A stretch of 64,000 nucleotides of DNA from Candidatus Zixiibacteriota bacterium (GTDB lineage: Bacteria; Desulfobacterota; Binatia; UBA9968), in NCBI GenBank assembly GCA_035574315.1, contig DATLYW010000012.1, forward strand, positions 62,001 through 126,000, written 5' to 3'. The position numbers and the translations under genes are program-made. Each line of letters begins with the position of its first letter. Position 1 is the stretch's first letter. This document shows, piece by piece, positions 1-7,605 of the stretch. The notes beneath the pieces are model-generated. The model ran no database searches. It was not told the origin of the DNA and saw only the letters and a list, made by a program, of their open reading frames with translations.

Positions 1-471
1 CGCCTCCACCAGGTCCATCGACTTGAAGAACTCCAGCTTGTTCGCGTCCGACAGGATCTCCTGAGGAATCGGTTCCGGCTGCCGCGCCTTGTTCCACTTC
101 AGGCTCGTGAGCGTCAGCCCAAGACCCAAAACCACCGCCATGGCCGTCCCGAAAGCCGGAATCGCCCACGACCGCATCGGCGCCAGGAACTCTTTCCACC
201 ACGAGCGGCGCTCCTGATAGGCCGAAAGCTTGGCCACCATTTCCCGGTAATAGTCGTCCCAGAAGCTCTCCGGCAGCGGGTCGCTCTTGGCCATCGCCGG
301 AAGCAGGCGGCGCAGGTCGTCGAGAAAACCGCGGCACGAGACGCACCGTTCCACGTGAGCCTCGACGCGCGGCCGATCCCCGGCCTCGAGCTCGCCGTAA
401 TAATAGAGCACCAGGTCTTCCGCAAGCTGCTTGCAGCTCCTTCCTTTCGGCGATTTTCCAAACGGCATCAT
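1..471 (-). CDS. anti-sigma factor, zinc-finger type (partial, 3' end off the window)
   Basis: 157 codons are visible and the frame is still open at the left edge. The N-terminal part has a ZAS-type zinc-finger pattern: Cys13 followed by H-V-E-R-C-V-S-C (H-x3-C-x2-C). A hydrophobic segment (about residues 107-121, AIPAFGTAMAVVLGLG) fits an inner-membrane helix, so the layout is cytoplasmic sigma-binding domain, then membrane anchor, then a periplasmic part that is cut off. The ATG is 9 nt after the sigma-factor stop, and an AGGAG ribosome site overlaps that stop, so the two are co-translated. The role as antagonist of the upstream ECF sigma is inferred from family and position. Confidence 0.82.
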   Translation of the reverse strand, partial: MMPFGKSPKGRSCKQLAEDLVLYYYGELEAGDRPRVEAHVERCVSCRGFLDDLRRLLPAMAKSDPLPESFWDDYYREMVAKLSAYQERRSWWKEFLAPMRSWAIPAFGTAMAVVLGLGLTLTSLKWNKARQPEPIPQEILSDANKLEFFKSMDLVEA

Positions 472-480
472 CCGACTCTC

Positions 481-1062
481 CTAAACGAACTCCAGCAGAC
501 TTTGCCTGAGCGCCGCCACCGCGCGGTGGAGATAGACCCGCACCGTTCCCTCGGTGGTCTTGAGAACCTTGGCGATGTCCGCAATCGAAAGCCCCTGGTG
601 GTTGCGGAGGAGGAACGCCGTGCGCTGCTTCTTCGGCATTGCTTTGAGCGTTTCGTCGGCCCGTCGTCTGGCTTCCACCGCGATGGCTTCGCCGTCGGGC
701 GAAGACGCGGTGTCGACCAGCTCTTTGAGCTCCGGGCCCTCATCGGTCTCCCTTTCCAGTCGCTGCCAGATCACCCTGCCCCGGCGCCGGGTATAGTCCA
801 GACAGAGATTCACCACCAGGCGATAGAACCATGTATAGAAGCTGGAGCGGCCGTCGAACTGCCTGATCCGTGAAAAGGCGCGCAAGAATGCTTCCTGAGA
901 GAGGTCCTTGGCGTCCTCCACGTCACGGGTGAAATCCATCGCGATGCGAAACGCTTTTTGCATGTACCGCGAGACCAGTATCTCGAAGACCTCCGCCCGG
1001 CCCTGCTGGCACAAAGCCACCAGCTCCTCGTCCCGAGCGTTCTGGAGAGAGGATCTATCCAT
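481..1062 (-). CDS. ECF-type RNA polymerase sigma factor (RpoE-like)
   Basis: 193 aa, the usual length for an ECF sigma-70 factor. Region 2 is clear (DLSQEAFLRAFSRIR followed by an aromatic-rich FYTWFYRLVVN stretch for promoter melting). Region 4 carries a helix-turn-helix (LSIADIAKVLKTTEGTVRVYL). There is no region 1.1 or 3. The ATG at 1062 is preceded by an in-frame TGA, so the start is fixed nearby. It forms a pair with the zinc-finger anti-sigma downstream. A CGTCTAA/TAACTT promoter upstream suggests autoregulation. The signal sensed is unknown. Confidence 0.93.
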   Translation of the reverse strand: MDRSSLQNARDEELVALCQQGRAEVFEILVSRYMQKAFRIAMDFTRDVEDAKDLSQEAFLRAFSRIRQFDGRSSFYTWFYRLVVNLCLDYTRRRGRVIWQRLERETDEGPELKELVDTASSPDGEAIAVEARRRADETLKAMPKKQRTAFLLRNHQGLSIADIAKVLKTTEGTVRVYLHRAVAALRQSLLEFV

Positions 1063-1112
1063 GGATCGTCACGAACCCGTTCCACCTCGGGCCGGCAGCG
1101 CCTTACACGCGG

Positions 1113-1139
1113 TTAGACGCGCCACCCTTGGATAAGTTA
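1113..1139 (-). promoter_or_regulatory. ECF-sigma-type promoter ahead of the sigma/anti-sigma operon
   Basis: On the minus strand TAACTT (1134-1139) is followed by 14 nt and CGTCTAA (1113-1119), 50 nt before the sigma ATG. AACTT at -35 with TCTAA/CGTCTAA at -10 is typical of promoters read by RpoE-like ECF factors, which often control their own gene. Pattern match only. Confidence 0.5.
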
Positions 1140-1175
1140 CTTCGTCGCCCTCCCGGTTTCGGGGAGAAAAGGCCT

Positions 1176-1208
1176 GAAAAGAGGCCCCCGGCACCCGGGC
1201 TGCCGGGG
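1176..1208 (-). terminator. possible intrinsic terminator after the CigR-like gene
   Basis: A perfect 8-bp GC stem (CCCCGGCA/TGCCGGGG, 1186-1193 with 1201-1208) with a 7-nt loop lies 31 nt beyond the CigR-like stop. On the minus strand a short CTTTTC tract follows. The T tract is weak, so termination strength is uncertain. Confidence 0.45.
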
Positions 1209-1239
1209 CACAGGTCGGAAAGAGTTGATGCGAGGCCGG

Positions 1240-1686
1240 CTAGCGGCCGGTCGCCAGGCCGATTACGTTTTCGATGATGTCGAGGATCCGGTTGGTCCGC
1301 CGGTCCAGCAATATCACGTCGCGTTCGATGATCACCCGTTCCCAGTACTCGGGCAGAGCCGGCAGGCGCCGGCGCAGGTCGACGGGAAGGGGCTCGAGCC
1401 GCTTCTGCAGACCCGGCGGGAGCGTGCCGTTTTTCTCCAGGTGCTTTTGGAGCCCGGGGGGCAACTTGCCTTTTTTCGCCAAACCCGGCGGGAGGCCCTT
1501 CCTCGATGAAAGCTGCCGGCGGTAGTATTCCTCGATGATCCGGCGCTCTTCGGGCAGAAAGTAAGATGGACGATCCTTGTCGCTGAACCCTCTGGCCGCG
1601 CCCGCCAGGGAAAGAGTCAGGAACAGGAAGGACAACAGCGCCGCCCCGATGGCCCCGCCGCCGGGACGAAGCAGATGAGAGTTCAT
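1240..1686 (-). CDS. CigR/RcnB-like exported protein with LPPGL repeats
   Basis: 148 aa from the ATG at 1686, which has GGAAAGGAAA just upstream; the frame extends 14 codons further but without a better start. An N-terminal hydrophobic segment (AALLSFLFLTLSLAGAARG) looks like a signal peptide. The middle holds three copies of LPPGL, each followed by a basic segment. The C-terminus (YWERVIIERDVILLDRRTNRILDII) resembles the end of the CigR/RcnB-like family. Members are periplasmic or inner-membrane proteins of poorly defined role. It follows the secreted protein at 1706-2590 by 19 nt and is probably co-transcribed. Confidence 0.65.
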   Translation of the reverse strand: MNSHLLRPGGGAIGAALLSFLFLTLSLAGAARGFSDKDRPSYFLPEERRIIEEYYRRQLSSRKGLPPGLAKKGKLPPGLQKHLEKNGTLPPGLQKRLEPLPVDLRRRLPALPEYWERVIIERDVILLDRRTNRILDIIENVIGLATGR

Positions 1687-1705
1687 TTCGATTTCCTTTC
1701 CGGCC

Positions 1706-2590
1706 TCACTTGTTATGGCCCTTGGCATTCGCGGAGTTCCCGTGCCCGCCCGCGCTCACGACGCCCCCGCCCACTGCGGAGCCGGAACCGGTGACAATCC
1801 CCTTTCCGTGGCCGTAGGCGTTTCCGCCCCCGGGGCGGCCCGAGGCGCTCACGATACCTTCACCAGAGCTTTTCTTCCCCGCGCCCACGTTCGTCCCGCC
1901 CTGCGGTTTACCGCCGGCCGAGACGATCCCGCTCTGCGACTTCCCGTGAGGCTTGCCTGCGGTCGCCGCCGCAGCTCCCGTAGTGTTAGACGTCGTCGTG
2001 GCGGCGCTGGCCAGGTTCTGGTTGGCGCTTTTCATGCCGCTGATGACCGGCCCGAGCTTGAAGCCCAGCTTCTGGGCGATCTGTCCCCAGCCCATGTTCT
2101 GGCTTCGCAGGGTGAGAATCCCGTCCAGCGTCTGGGTCGTTGCCGTGGGTCCGGAACCCACGGTGATCGTCCCCCCGGTAAGCGCCGCCTGCAGTTGCTC
2201 CGGGGTCGGTTGCGTGATGCCCATCTGGCTCAGCTGCTGTTTTGCCAGGGCCAGGGAGATGTAGACGTTGCCGAAGCCCATTTTCCCCGTCGGAGGATTG
2301 ATGATGGTCTGGCTCAAGGTCGTGGTTCCCGGCGTCGGCCCCGGCACCGTGCTGGTCAGGATGATCGGCGTTCCGTTTCTCAGGCCGCTGACCACCGTCG
2401 GTGCGTCCGCGCCGAGAAAAGAAGAAAAATCGTTGCTGATCTTGCCGACGACGTTGCTTTCCCCGCGATGGGCGGCGAGCGTGTTCATTCGCGCGGCTTC
2501 GGTGTTGAGCGTTGCCGTCGTATCCGCCCCGGCCTGCGACTGCACCCCGATCGCCAGGATCGCGGCTCCCAAAAGCGCCTTCGTTTTCAT
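1706..2590 (-). CDS. secreted hypothetical protein with Gly/Ser-rich C-terminal repeats
   Basis: 294 aa. A signal peptide is evident (KTKALLGAAILAIGVQSQAGA). The central part (about 40-190) has no fold I recognise; it includes a segment MGWGQIAQKLGFKLGPVISG seen in various exported proteins of unknown function. From about residue 215 the protein becomes low-complexity, with four imperfect copies of G-[IV]-V-[ST]-[AG]-[GS]-G spaced by Gly, Asn, His and Lys. The GGGAGGG ribosome site is 7 nt before the ATG. It sits between a lipoprotein gene and a CigR-like gene, so an envelope or extracellular role is likely. Function unknown. Confidence 0.7.
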   Translation of the reverse strand: MKTKALLGAAILAIGVQSQAGADTTATLNTEAARMNTLAAHRGESNVVGKISNDFSSFLGADAPTVVSGLRNGTPIILTSTVPGPTPGTTTLSQTIINPPTGKMGFGNVYISLALAKQQLSQMGITQPTPEQLQAALTGGTITVGSGPTATTQTLDGILTLRSQNMGWGQIAQKLGFKLGPVISGMKSANQNLASAATTTSNTTGAAAATAGKPHGKSQSGIVSAGGKPQGGTNVGAGKKSSGEGIVSASGRPGGGNAYGHGKGIVTGSGSAVGGGVVSAGGHGNSANAKGHNK

Positions 2591-2622
2591 TATTGCGCCC
2601 TCCCCTTTCGTGTCCGTCCCTG

Positions 2623-3051
2623 CTATGTCAACCCGAGGACCTTCTCGGTCTGCAGGATGATCTCCGTTGCGGTCGCCCGATCCTTGAAAAAGACGCCCTG
2701 CTTCGCGACGGTGCGGATACGGGTGGTTTTCGGGCTCACGATCTCCAGCTCGATCTCGATGTCTCGATCGTTGCCGACGGCTTTGATCGCCTTGCCTTGC
2801 TCCGTGGTCGCCGTGGCCTCGATCACGATGCCCATCTGATCAAGAGCCTTGCGCGTGGCCTGCTCGACCTGAGGGAGCGGAGCCGTAAAGGTGCGATAGG
2901 CGATGCCGTCGAGGGTGTAGGAAACCGACGTGCCGGTCGCCACTCCCGCTCCCACACCGAAAAGCGTCAGGCCGACGGCGGCGCACCCGCCGAGAAGCGC
3001 TGGAAGACAGAGAAATGCAGCGAGATACCTGCAGAGTTTGCAGCGTTCCAT
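2623..3051 (-). CDS. DUF3568-like lipoprotein
   Basis: 142 aa from the ATG at 3051; a TTG ten codons upstream is the alternative. The N-terminus is a lipoprotein signal with lipobox LLGG-C, followed by an Ala/Gly-rich segment (AAVGLTLFGVGAGVATG). The rest (SYTLDGIAYRTF to the end) matches the general shape of DUF3568 small lipoproteins: two strands, a helix over QVEQATRKALDQMG, then strands. The anchored protein should face the periplasm. It is 32 nt upstream of the secreted repeat protein and probably shares its transcript. Confidence 0.7.
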   Translation of the reverse strand: MERCKLCRYLAAFLCLPALLGGCAAVGLTLFGVGAGVATGTSVSYTLDGIAYRTFTAPLPQVEQATRKALDQMGIVIEATATTEQGKAIKAVGNDRDIEIELEIVSPKTTRIRTVAKQGVFFKDRATATEIILQTEKVLGLT

Positions 3052-3223
3052 ACCGGACACCGCAGGCAAGTTCCAAGCCAAGCGAAAGGGACGACCGATT
3101 TGGAACGCCCGGGAGTTTCTACCCCCCGAGGTCTCCGGGGAAGGACGGCTTGGAGAAAAAAATTGTTCCGCGCCTCGTAATTTCTACGTGCCGCCCGGCG
3201 ATCCTGGGAAAAATCCCGTCGTC

Positions 3224-3877
3224 TCAGTCTCCGATGCCCGTGATCCTGACGCTGGCGTGTTTGGACTTGTACTTGCGGTTCAGGTGGATCAAGATCCCGG
3301 TGATGCCTTCGACGACGTAAGCGTTGGCCGCCGGGCCGGCGTCGAAGGCGCGCGCCCCGATGCGGCGGATGATCTCCATGACCTTCTGCTTGGCTTCCTC
3401 GCTGTCGCCGCAGACGAGGACGTCGCCGAGCTGCGCGTCGATCTCGCCGAGATCGGCTGCCGAGATGTTGTGCAGCGCACCGACCACGGGCGCTTCGCCG
3501 CCCAGGATCTCTTGAGCCTCGAGCAGCGCCGAGCCGGCCGGCGGGACGAAGGGCCGGCCCTTTTTCAGCGGCACGACCGTATCGATCACGATCTTGCCGC
3601 CGAGCTGACCCTTGAGGCCCCGGACCATCTCCGCCTGACCTTCGTATGGCACGGCGATGACGACGAAATCCCCTTGCTTGACCGCTTCCTGGTTCGTCGT
3701 CCCGGTCAGCTCTCCCCCGCGCATGCGCGGCCTCAGGCTGTCGACGGCCTTTTGCGCTTTCTGCGCGTCGCGCGACCCGATGATCACCTTCACCCCGGGC
3801 GCGCCCAACCGTAGAGCCAACGCGCTCCCCAGGCTGCCGGTTCCTCCGACGATAGCGACGGAAAACTGTGATTCCAT
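3224..3877 (-). CDS. npdG: NADPH:F420 oxidoreductase (F420-dependent NADP reductase)
   Basis: 217 aa. It transfers hydride between NADPH and coenzyme F420, supplying reduced F420 in the cytoplasm. The N-terminus holds a Rossmann fold with GGTGSLGSALALRL, followed by GSRDAQKAQ, the 2'-phosphate-recognising segment typical of NADP-specific members. Later segments FVVIAVPYEGQ, VVGALHNISAADL and DAGPAANAYVVEGITGILI fit the NpdG/Fno family. It is the last gene of the F420 operon, 3 nt after cofE, which strongly supports the cofactor assignment. It is the only F420-using enzyme visible in the window. Confidence 0.9.
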   Translation of the reverse strand: MESQFSVAIVGGTGSLGSALALRLGAPGVKVIIGSRDAQKAQKAVDSLRPRMRGGELTGTTNQEAVKQGDFVVIAVPYEGQAEMVRGLKGQLGGKIVIDTVVPLKKGRPFVPPAGSALLEAQEILGGEAPVVGALHNISAADLGEIDAQLGDVLVCGDSEEAKQKVMEIIRRIGARAFDAGPAANAYVVEGITGILIHLNRKYKSKHASVRITGIGD

Positions 3878-3880
3878 GGT

Positions 3881-4636
3881 TCAGAAGCGGCGAAAAAGAT
3901 CCTCCGCCTCCGGGCGAAGAAGCTCTTTGACCGACCTTTCCTCCTTTTCGATTTCACAACCGCGGACGACCACGACGGGAACGCCGTCTCGCTTGCCCAT
4001 CACCAGCTCGGCCGCGGCGGCGATCTCGTCGGCGACGGCCGCGACGGCCGCCTTGAGCTGGTAGCCGTAGGGGTCTTTGAGGCCGCGCTCGTCGCGCACG
4101 GGTTTGAGCCCGGCGATGCCGACGGCTACGTCGACGGTTCCGATGCGCCACGGACGGCCGAAGCTGTCGCTGATAACGACCGCGGGCGAGATTCCGGTCC
4201 TGCCCGCAATCTCGTCGCGGATCCGTCGAGCGGACGCGTCCGGGTCTTCCGGCAAGAGCGCCACCCACCCCGGCCCGACGTTCGACTGATCCACTCCCGC
4301 GTTCGCGCAGACGTAGCCGTGACGGGTCTCCACGATCAGCGCGCGCGCTCCGGTCCTCACGATTCCCCGGCTCTCGCGGAGGATCAGCTCCACCAGCGCC
4401 GGGTCCTTGTCGAGCACGCGCGCCAGCTCGGATGCGCGCGCCGAAGGGCGCACCTCCTCCAGCCGGACGATCCGTCCCTCGGCTTTCGAGACGATCTTCT
4501 GGGCCACGACGACGACGTCGCCCTCTTCCAGCCGCACGCCGTTGCGCGCGCAGGCCTCGCAGATCAACAGGCCGACCGCGTCGCCGGCCCGGATCTCTCC
4601 GATGCCGGTGAGCCCGAACAGCTGCAGCGCTCTCAA
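3881..4636 (-). CDS. cofE: coenzyme F420-0:L-glutamate ligase
   Basis: 251 aa. It adds gamma-linked glutamates to F420-0 using GTP. Family signatures are present: AQKIVSKAEGR near the N-terminus, CANAGVDQSNV in the middle and SDSFGRPWRIGTVDVAVG, then GMLK-like KDPYGYQL. The length is that of stand-alone CofE; the C-terminal nitroreductase-like domain of actinobacterial FbiB is absent. The start is a TTG that shares TTGA with the cofC stop, implying translational coupling. Confidence 0.93.
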   Translation of the reverse strand: MRALQLFGLTGIGEIRAGDAVGLLICEACARNGVRLEEGDVVVVAQKIVSKAEGRIVRLEEVRPSARASELARVLDKDPALVELILRESRGIVRTGARALIVETRHGYVCANAGVDQSNVGPGWVALLPEDPDASARRIRDEIAGRTGISPAVVISDSFGRPWRIGTVDVAVGIAGLKPVRDERGLKDPYGYQLKAAVAAVADEIAAAAELVMGKRDGVPVVVVRGCEIEKEERSVKELLRPEAEDLFRRF

Positions 4637-5316
4637 CGGATTCCCCCGAGCAGCGCCCGCCGAGGCTCCCCGAGCATCTCCAGAACGACGCGGCTCGTCT
4701 CGCCGTCCGCATCGCCGCGTTCCAGAAATCGTTCGAGGTCCCGCGGCTCGTCGATGTCGAGCGCCAGACGCTCGTTCTCGACGAAACGGGGCGGCAACCC
4801 CCGGACCGAAATCTGCTCGAGGTGGTAGTTGAAGCTGTCGTACCCGAAGCGGAGCTCGATGATTTCCGGCGGCGCCAGCAGGAGAGCGTTGGTTCCGAGC
4901 CGGTCGTGCGAGGGCACGAGCAGGGCAAACGGCGCTGGCCGTTCCGTGGGGAGCGAGGCGAGCAGCGCCTCCACGTCCTCGGTTCGCAGCAGCGGAAGAT
5001 CAGCCGGCAGGATCAGCACGGCTTCATGCCCCGCACGCCGCGCCTCCGAGCGCGCAAAGTTCACCGCCTCGGTTTCACCCCGCTCCGCGCTTTCGCGAAG
5101 CACCCGGGCGCCGAGCGAGCGCGCGATCTCGGCGACCCGTTGGTCGCCCGTGACCACGTATGTGGCAGCGAGGCCCGCGGCGGCCAGGACCCGCCTCAGC
5201 ACGTCGCGGAACATCGCCTCCGCCAGCCGCTCACGTTCGGCTTCCCGCAAGGCTGGGCTCAAGCGGTGCTTGGCGTTGCGAAAATCCTTCACCGGTATCA
5301 GAGCCGCGACTTTCAT
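4633..5316 (-). CDS. cofC: 2-phospho-L-lactate / phosphoenolpyruvate guanylyltransferase
   Basis: 227 aa from the ATG at 5316; the frame is open 27 codons further upstream, but that stretch is Arg/Lys/Trp-rich and unlike the family. The protein starts MKVAALIPVKDFRNAKHRLS, the CofC/FbiD nucleotidyltransferase start, and has VLILPADLPLL for metal and nucleotide binding. It activates a three-carbon phosphate (2-phospholactate, PEP or 3-phosphoglycerate, depending on lineage) with GTP for CofD. Which substrate is used here cannot be read from sequence. Its stop overlaps the cofE start. Confidence 0.9.
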   Translation of the reverse strand: MKVAALIPVKDFRNAKHRLSPALREAERERLAEAMFRDVLRRVLAAAGLAATYVVTGDQRVAEIARSLGARVLRESAERGETEAVNFARSEARRAGHEAVLILPADLPLLRTEDVEALLASLPTERPAPFALLVPSHDRLGTNALLLAPPEIIELRFGYDSFNYHLEQISVRGLPPRFVENERLALDIDEPRDLERFLERGDADGETSRVVLEMLGEPRRALLGGIR

Positions 5317-5344
5317 GACACGCCGTAAAAATTTTTGTTTAGCA

Positions 5345-6274
5345 TTATTCTTTCGCCAAGGCCAAGACCTCGCGCGCCAGCCGCGACTTGGCCGCAACCG
5401 AGTCCATGAGAATGTCGGTGGCCGCGGTCTCGATCCCCAGGCTGCGCAGTCTCGGCTCTTCTCCCCGGTCGGCGCGATCGATCACGAAGCAGTCGAGAAA
5501 ATCGGCGTAGGCGGCGGCTACGCCGTACGCGGAGGGCTCCATGCCAGCGGCAGCCATCAAGCGGTGGGCCGGCCCGGTGATTGCCCTCGTGCCCACGAGC
5601 GGGCTCACACCGACCACCCTGGCCCTGGTCTCGCGGAGCGCGTCCCGGATACCCGGGACTCCGAGAATCGGCCCGATGCTCGTCACCGGATTGCTCGGGC
5701 AGACAACGATCACGGTTGCCTCGCCGATAGCTCGAAGCAGCCCCGGCGCGGGCCGACAGCGATCGAGGCCTTCGTAAGCGATCGCGGCCACCTCCGGCTG
5801 CCAGCGCCTTCGCACGAAGTATTCCTGGAAAGCGAGCACGTCCCCGTCGCGGGTCTTCACTCGGGTCACAACGCGCTCGTCCGCCATCGGCAGAACCACC
5901 GCCGCCACCCCGAGCCGCCCGCAAAGCTCTGCGGTTACCTGCGAGAGCTTGTACCCCCGGGACAGGAGCTCGGTCCGGACGATGTGCGTCGCCAGATCCC
6001 GGTCGCCGAGTCGAAACCAGGTTTCGCGGCCGTAGCGCCCGAGCTGCTCCAGGGCGTGGAACGTGTCGCCCCGAATCCCCCAGCCCTTCGCGTCGTCGCG
6101 CAGGCCGGCGAGCGTGTACATGACGGTGTCGAGGTCCGGCGAGACATGGAGACCGTGCACGACCACATCGTCGGCGGTATTGCAAACGACCGTGAGCTTT
6201 CCAGGGTCGCTTTCGCGCGCCAAGCCCTCGACCAGCTTGGCTCCGCCACTGCCTCCGCTCAATGCTACGAGCAC
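5345..6274 (-). CDS. cofD: 2-phospho-L-lactate transferase (CofD/FbiA)
   Basis: 309 aa, full length. It joins the activated three-carbon unit to the deazaflavin FO to make (dehydro-)F420-0. The N-terminus has the LSGGSGGAKL motif, then VVCNTADD and HGLHVSPDLDTVMYTL, all hallmarks of CofD. ICPSNP-like VVCPSNPVTSIGPILG follows in the C-terminal half. The start is GTG, 7 nt after the cofG stop. CofC lies 28 nt downstream. Confidence 0.94.
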   Translation of the reverse strand: MLVALSGGSGGAKLVEGLARESDPGKLTVVCNTADDVVVHGLHVSPDLDTVMYTLAGLRDDAKGWGIRGDTFHALEQLGRYGRETWFRLGDRDLATHIVRTELLSRGYKLSQVTAELCGRLGVAAVVLPMADERVVTRVKTRDGDVLAFQEYFVRRRWQPEVAAIAYEGLDRCRPAPGLLRAIGEATVIVVCPSNPVTSIGPILGVPGIRDALRETRARVVGVSPLVGTRAITGPAHRLMAAAGMEPSAYGVAAAYADFLDCFVIDRADRGEEPRLRSLGIETAATDILMDSVAAKSRLAREVLALAKE

Positions 6275-6281
6275 GACGACC

Positions 6282-7463
6282 TCAAAGCCCGGCGGAGGCG
6301 AGCGCCCGGAGCGGACCGCCGCCGATCACGTAACCGTCCGGCCCGCAGAGCCGACGGGCCAGTGCGAGCGGGCCGGGTGCGAGAAAGCGGTCGTTGATAA
6401 ACTCCGGGTAAACCGGCAGGCGCGCCTTGAGCTCGAAACCGGCCTCGGCGCTCTTCTCCCGCAGCACCTGCAGGGCCGGCCACGGCGCTTCGGGATTGAT
6501 GAAGTCCGGCGTCAGCGGAGACACTCCGCCCCAGTCGTTGATCCCGGCGCGCAGGTAGTCGCCGTAGCCGTCCGGCGCCAGGTTGGGCGGCGCCTGGATG
6601 TTCATGGTGCTTCCCAGGATCAGCCGGGCGAGGGCGATCGTCTTCATCATTTCCGCGTGCGTCGGCTCGCGGTGAGCGCGCATGGGGATGTCGGGCTTTT
6701 GCCGGAAGTTCTGGATGATCACCTCCTGGATGTGCCCGTAGCGCTCGTGCAAGGCGCGAATCGCGAAAAGCGAATCCACTCGCTCCGGCCAAGTCTCGCC
6801 GATGCCGATCAGGATCCCCGTGGTGAACGGGATCCGCAGCCTTCCCGCGGTTTCGATCATGCGCAGACGGGTCGCCGGCTTTTTATCGGGAGCGGCCGCG
6901 TGCGGCCCCCCGGGCGACGCGAGCCGTTCGCTCACGCTTTCCAGCATCAATCCGACGCTGGCGTTTACCTCCCTGAAGCGCGTGAGGTCGCGCCCGCCCA
7001 TGAGGCCCGAGTTGCAGTGGGGCAGAAGCCTGGTCTCCGCGAGCACCGCGCTGCAGGCTTCGTAGAGATAGTCGAGCGTGCGCCGCATCCCGCGTTGCGC
7101 CAGAAAGCTCCGCATTTCAGGGTAGATCGCTTCCGGCTTGTCCCCGAGACTGAAGAGGGCCTCGGTGCAGCCGAGCGTTTCGCCCCGGCGCGCTGTCCTG
7201 AGGACCTCCTCGATGGTCATCGTCCTGGCCCCCGGCTCGCCTGGCGCCCTGCGAAAGGTGCAGTAGCCGCAGAAGTCGCGGCAGAGGTTGGTCAGCGGAA
7301 GGAAGACCTTCGGAGAAAAGCTGACGACCTTCCCTTTCCCCCGATCCCGCAGAGCGGCCGCGGCCGCCAGCAAGGGCTCGATCTCGGCGCTTTCCGCCAG
7401 GCGAAGCGCCGCTTCCCGGGTAAGGGGCCTTCCGTCGGCGCAATCCTGGAGCACGCGTTCCAT
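6282..7463 (-). CDS. cofG: 7,8-didemethyl-8-hydroxy-5-deazariboflavin (FO) synthase subunit 1
   Basis: 393 aa. Radical-SAM enzyme with the CX3CX2C cluster (C-R-D-F-C-G-Y-C) near residue 65, acting with CofH to build the deazaflavin FO from tyrosine and the riboflavin precursor. Segments FLPLTNLCRDFCGYCTF, ALFSLGDKPE and NDWGGVSPLTPDFINPE identify CofG. It is a stand-alone CofG, not the fused FbiC, and no CofH is encoded in this window. First gene of the minus-strand F420 operon, with a sigma-70 promoter 13-41 nt upstream. Confidence 0.94.
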   Translation of the reverse strand: MERVLQDCADGRPLTREAALRLAESAEIEPLLAAAAALRDRGKGKVVSFSPKVFLPLTNLCRDFCGYCTFRRAPGEPGARTMTIEEVLRTARRGETLGCTEALFSLGDKPEAIYPEMRSFLAQRGMRRTLDYLYEACSAVLAETRLLPHCNSGLMGGRDLTRFREVNASVGLMLESVSERLASPGGPHAAAPDKKPATRLRMIETAGRLRIPFTTGILIGIGETWPERVDSLFAIRALHERYGHIQEVIIQNFRQKPDIPMRAHREPTHAEMMKTIALARLILGSTMNIQAPPNLAPDGYGDYLRAGINDWGGVSPLTPDFINPEAPWPALQVLREKSAEAGFELKARLPVYPEFINDRFLAPGPLALARRLCGPDGYVIGGGPLRALASAGL

Positions 7464-7475
7464 GGAGATTCTTGC

Positions 7476-7504
7476 TTGATATCGGATCGCTTCGGACCGG
7501 TCAA
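7476..7504 (-). promoter_or_regulatory. sigma-70 promoter of the F420 operon
   Basis: On the minus strand TTGACC (7499-7504), 17-nt spacer, TATCAA (7476-7481), with the cofG ATG at 7463. It lies back to back with the amidohydrolase promoter at 7522-7550, giving a compact divergent control region. Confidence 0.6.
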
Positions 7505-7521
7505 CAAAGCGCGTCGCTCGC

Positions 7522-7550
7522 TTGACAGCGCCACCGGCTCCGCCTAGACT
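7522..7550 (+). promoter_or_regulatory. sigma-70 promoter of the amidohydrolase gene at 7606
   Basis: TTGACA (7522-7527), 17-nt spacer, TAGACT (7545-7550); the ATG at 7606 gives a leader of about 50 nt. The promoter supports starting translation at 7606 and not within the frame upstream. Confidence 0.65.
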
Positions 7551-7605
7551 CTGCGCCGGCTTTGGGACGGCGGCCGCGGGCGACGCGGCGGCCGGGAGAA
7601 AATCG

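Noticed and set aside
6282..7463. FbiC (fused CofG-CofH)
   Set aside because: At 393 aa with one CX3CX2C motif it is CofG only.
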